Assembly (NCBI GenBank): GCA_016708785.1
Contig: JADJFC010000003.1
Location: forward strand, 372,001-436,000
DNA length: 64,000 bases
Origin: Bacteroidota bacterium
GTDB lineage: Bacteria > Bacteroidota > Bacteroidia > AKYH767-A > 2013-40CM-41-45
Direction of reading: 5' to 3'
The position numbers were made by a program, and so were the translations under genes. Below, piece after piece: positions 63,515-64,000 of the stretch; the stretch's first letter is position 1; every line of letters starts with the position of its first letter. Below the pieces are notes generated by a model that was not told the origin of the DNA, made no database searches, and worked only from the letters and a program-made list of their open reading frames with translations.

Positions 63515-64000
63515 ATGACACGAAAAATGAACAAAGTAGTTACCCTCGGACAGTTTATCATTGAGAGACAATCTGATTTTCCATATGCAAAAGGTGAATT
63601 ATCTCGCCTACTCCGTGATATTGGAATTGCTGCAAAAATTGTAAACCGGGAAGTAAATAAAGCAGGTCTGGCCGATATCCTTGGTGAATATGGTACCATC
63701 AATGTCCAAGGTGAGTCAGTTAAAAAACTAGATGTTTTCGCTAACGAACAATTTATCGCCGCTCTCAGTGCCGGTGGAGAAACTTGTGCTGTTGCATCTG
63801 AGGAGAACGAAGGACTTGTTCAAGTGGATAGTGCCGTTAGTAAAAATGCGAAGTACGTTGTCTGTATCGATCCACTCGATGGATCATCTAATATCGATGT
63901 GAACGTTGCAATCGGTACGATCTTTTCAATTTACAGACGTACGTCTTTTTCAGGAATCGTTGAAGAAAAGATTATTTACAAAGAGGTGTTGATCAGATTG
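63515..64000 (+). CDS. fbp: Fructose-1,6-bisphosphatase class I, partial, one frameshift
   Basis: The first 160 or so residues of class I FBPase, running off the window. It begins TRKMNKVVTLGQFIIERQSD, with GELSRLLRDIGIAAKIVNRE, ASEENEGLVQV and the metal site CIDPLDGSSNIDVNVAIGT. Near the end the frame slips: one extra A in the AAAA at 63966-63969 gives EEKDYLQRGVDQI, which fits the family (usually a Leu-Gln/Gly turn before AAGY). The ATG at 63515 or 63527 is the start. The enzyme hydrolyses fructose-1,6-bisphosphate in gluconeogenesis; together with pyc in this window it suggests gluconeogenic capacity. Confidence 0.92.
   Translation, partial: MTRKMNKVVTLGQFIIERQSDFPYAKGELSRLLRDIGIAAKIVNREVNKAGLADILGEYGTINVQGESVKKLDVFANEQFIAALSAGGETCAVASEENEGLVQVDSAVSKNAKYVVCIDPLDGSSNIDVNVAIGTIFSIYRRTSFSGIVEEKIIYKEVLIRL

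Overview
The window comes from a low-GC member of the Bacteroidota, probably an uncultured relative of the Sphingobacteriales/Chitinophagales/Saprospirales side of the phylum. The evidence is: several secreted proteins with type IX secretion (T9SS) C-terminal sorting domains; promoters matching the Bacteroidota -33/-7 consensus (TTTG-N19-TAnnTTTG); the cyoE-coxIII-coxIII-cox4-sco-DUF420 respiratory block; a RemB/Wzi-like outer-membrane protein; and frequent TTG/GTG starts without Shine-Dalgarno motifs. No rRNA, tRNA, CRISPR array or prophage was seen.

Layout. Positions 1-19754 are a surface-polysaccharide locus on the + strand. It holds two flippases, two O-antigen ligase/polymerase-like proteins, a sulfotransferase, five glycosyltransferases, a GNAT acyltransferase, a DUF3473-type polysaccharide deacetylase, a Wzi/RemB-like barrel, WecA/WecB/WecC (undecaprenyl-PP-GlcNAc and UDP-ManNAcA supply) and a heparinase II/III-type lyase. 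It looks able to build, N-deacetylate, possibly sulfate, export and trim a uronic-acid-containing polymer. Positions 19983-24236 are the cytochrome oxidase assembly/subunit block, ending in a small CxxC membrane protein. Positions 24309-25290 hold an array of REP-like hairpins beside a HUH (IS200-like) transposase. Then come trhO, a T9SS protein, a SAM-I riboswitch with a terminator controlling metH, an acyltransferase, a delta-60 repeat protein, a kinase-fold-like protein of unknown function, a TolC/MacA-type pair and tsaB. Positions 39909-42620 are rich in repeats: a 78-bp palindrome, a duplicated 65-bp element, a T9SS gene with a remnant beside it, an esterase and a (CACTT)n microsatellite. 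The rest is mostly housekeeping: pyc, a DUF255 thioredoxin-like protein, rplU-rpmA, a DUF2461 protein, serS, a TPR protein, a DUF4286 protein, rsmA, a hydroxyacid dehydrogenase, a histone-H1-like protein, lysC, a GNAT protein, serA and the start of fbp.

Two things cut across the window. First, at least nine genes, including metH, pyc, lysC and fbp, are broken by single-base indels, nearly all in homopolymer runs. Adding or removing one base at each site restores full-length family proteins and a length divisible by three. This looks like consensus error in the sequence, not gene decay, so I annotate these as single genes. Second, the intergenic regions carry several unrelated families of short palindromic repeats. 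The most striking is a modular element built from TCTGCGNNN words, seen six times, often as long inverted repeats. The strongest candidates for something undescribed are that repeat family, the hairpin array beside the HUH transposase, the kinase-like protein at 35170-36192, and the histone-like protein at 59486-60110.
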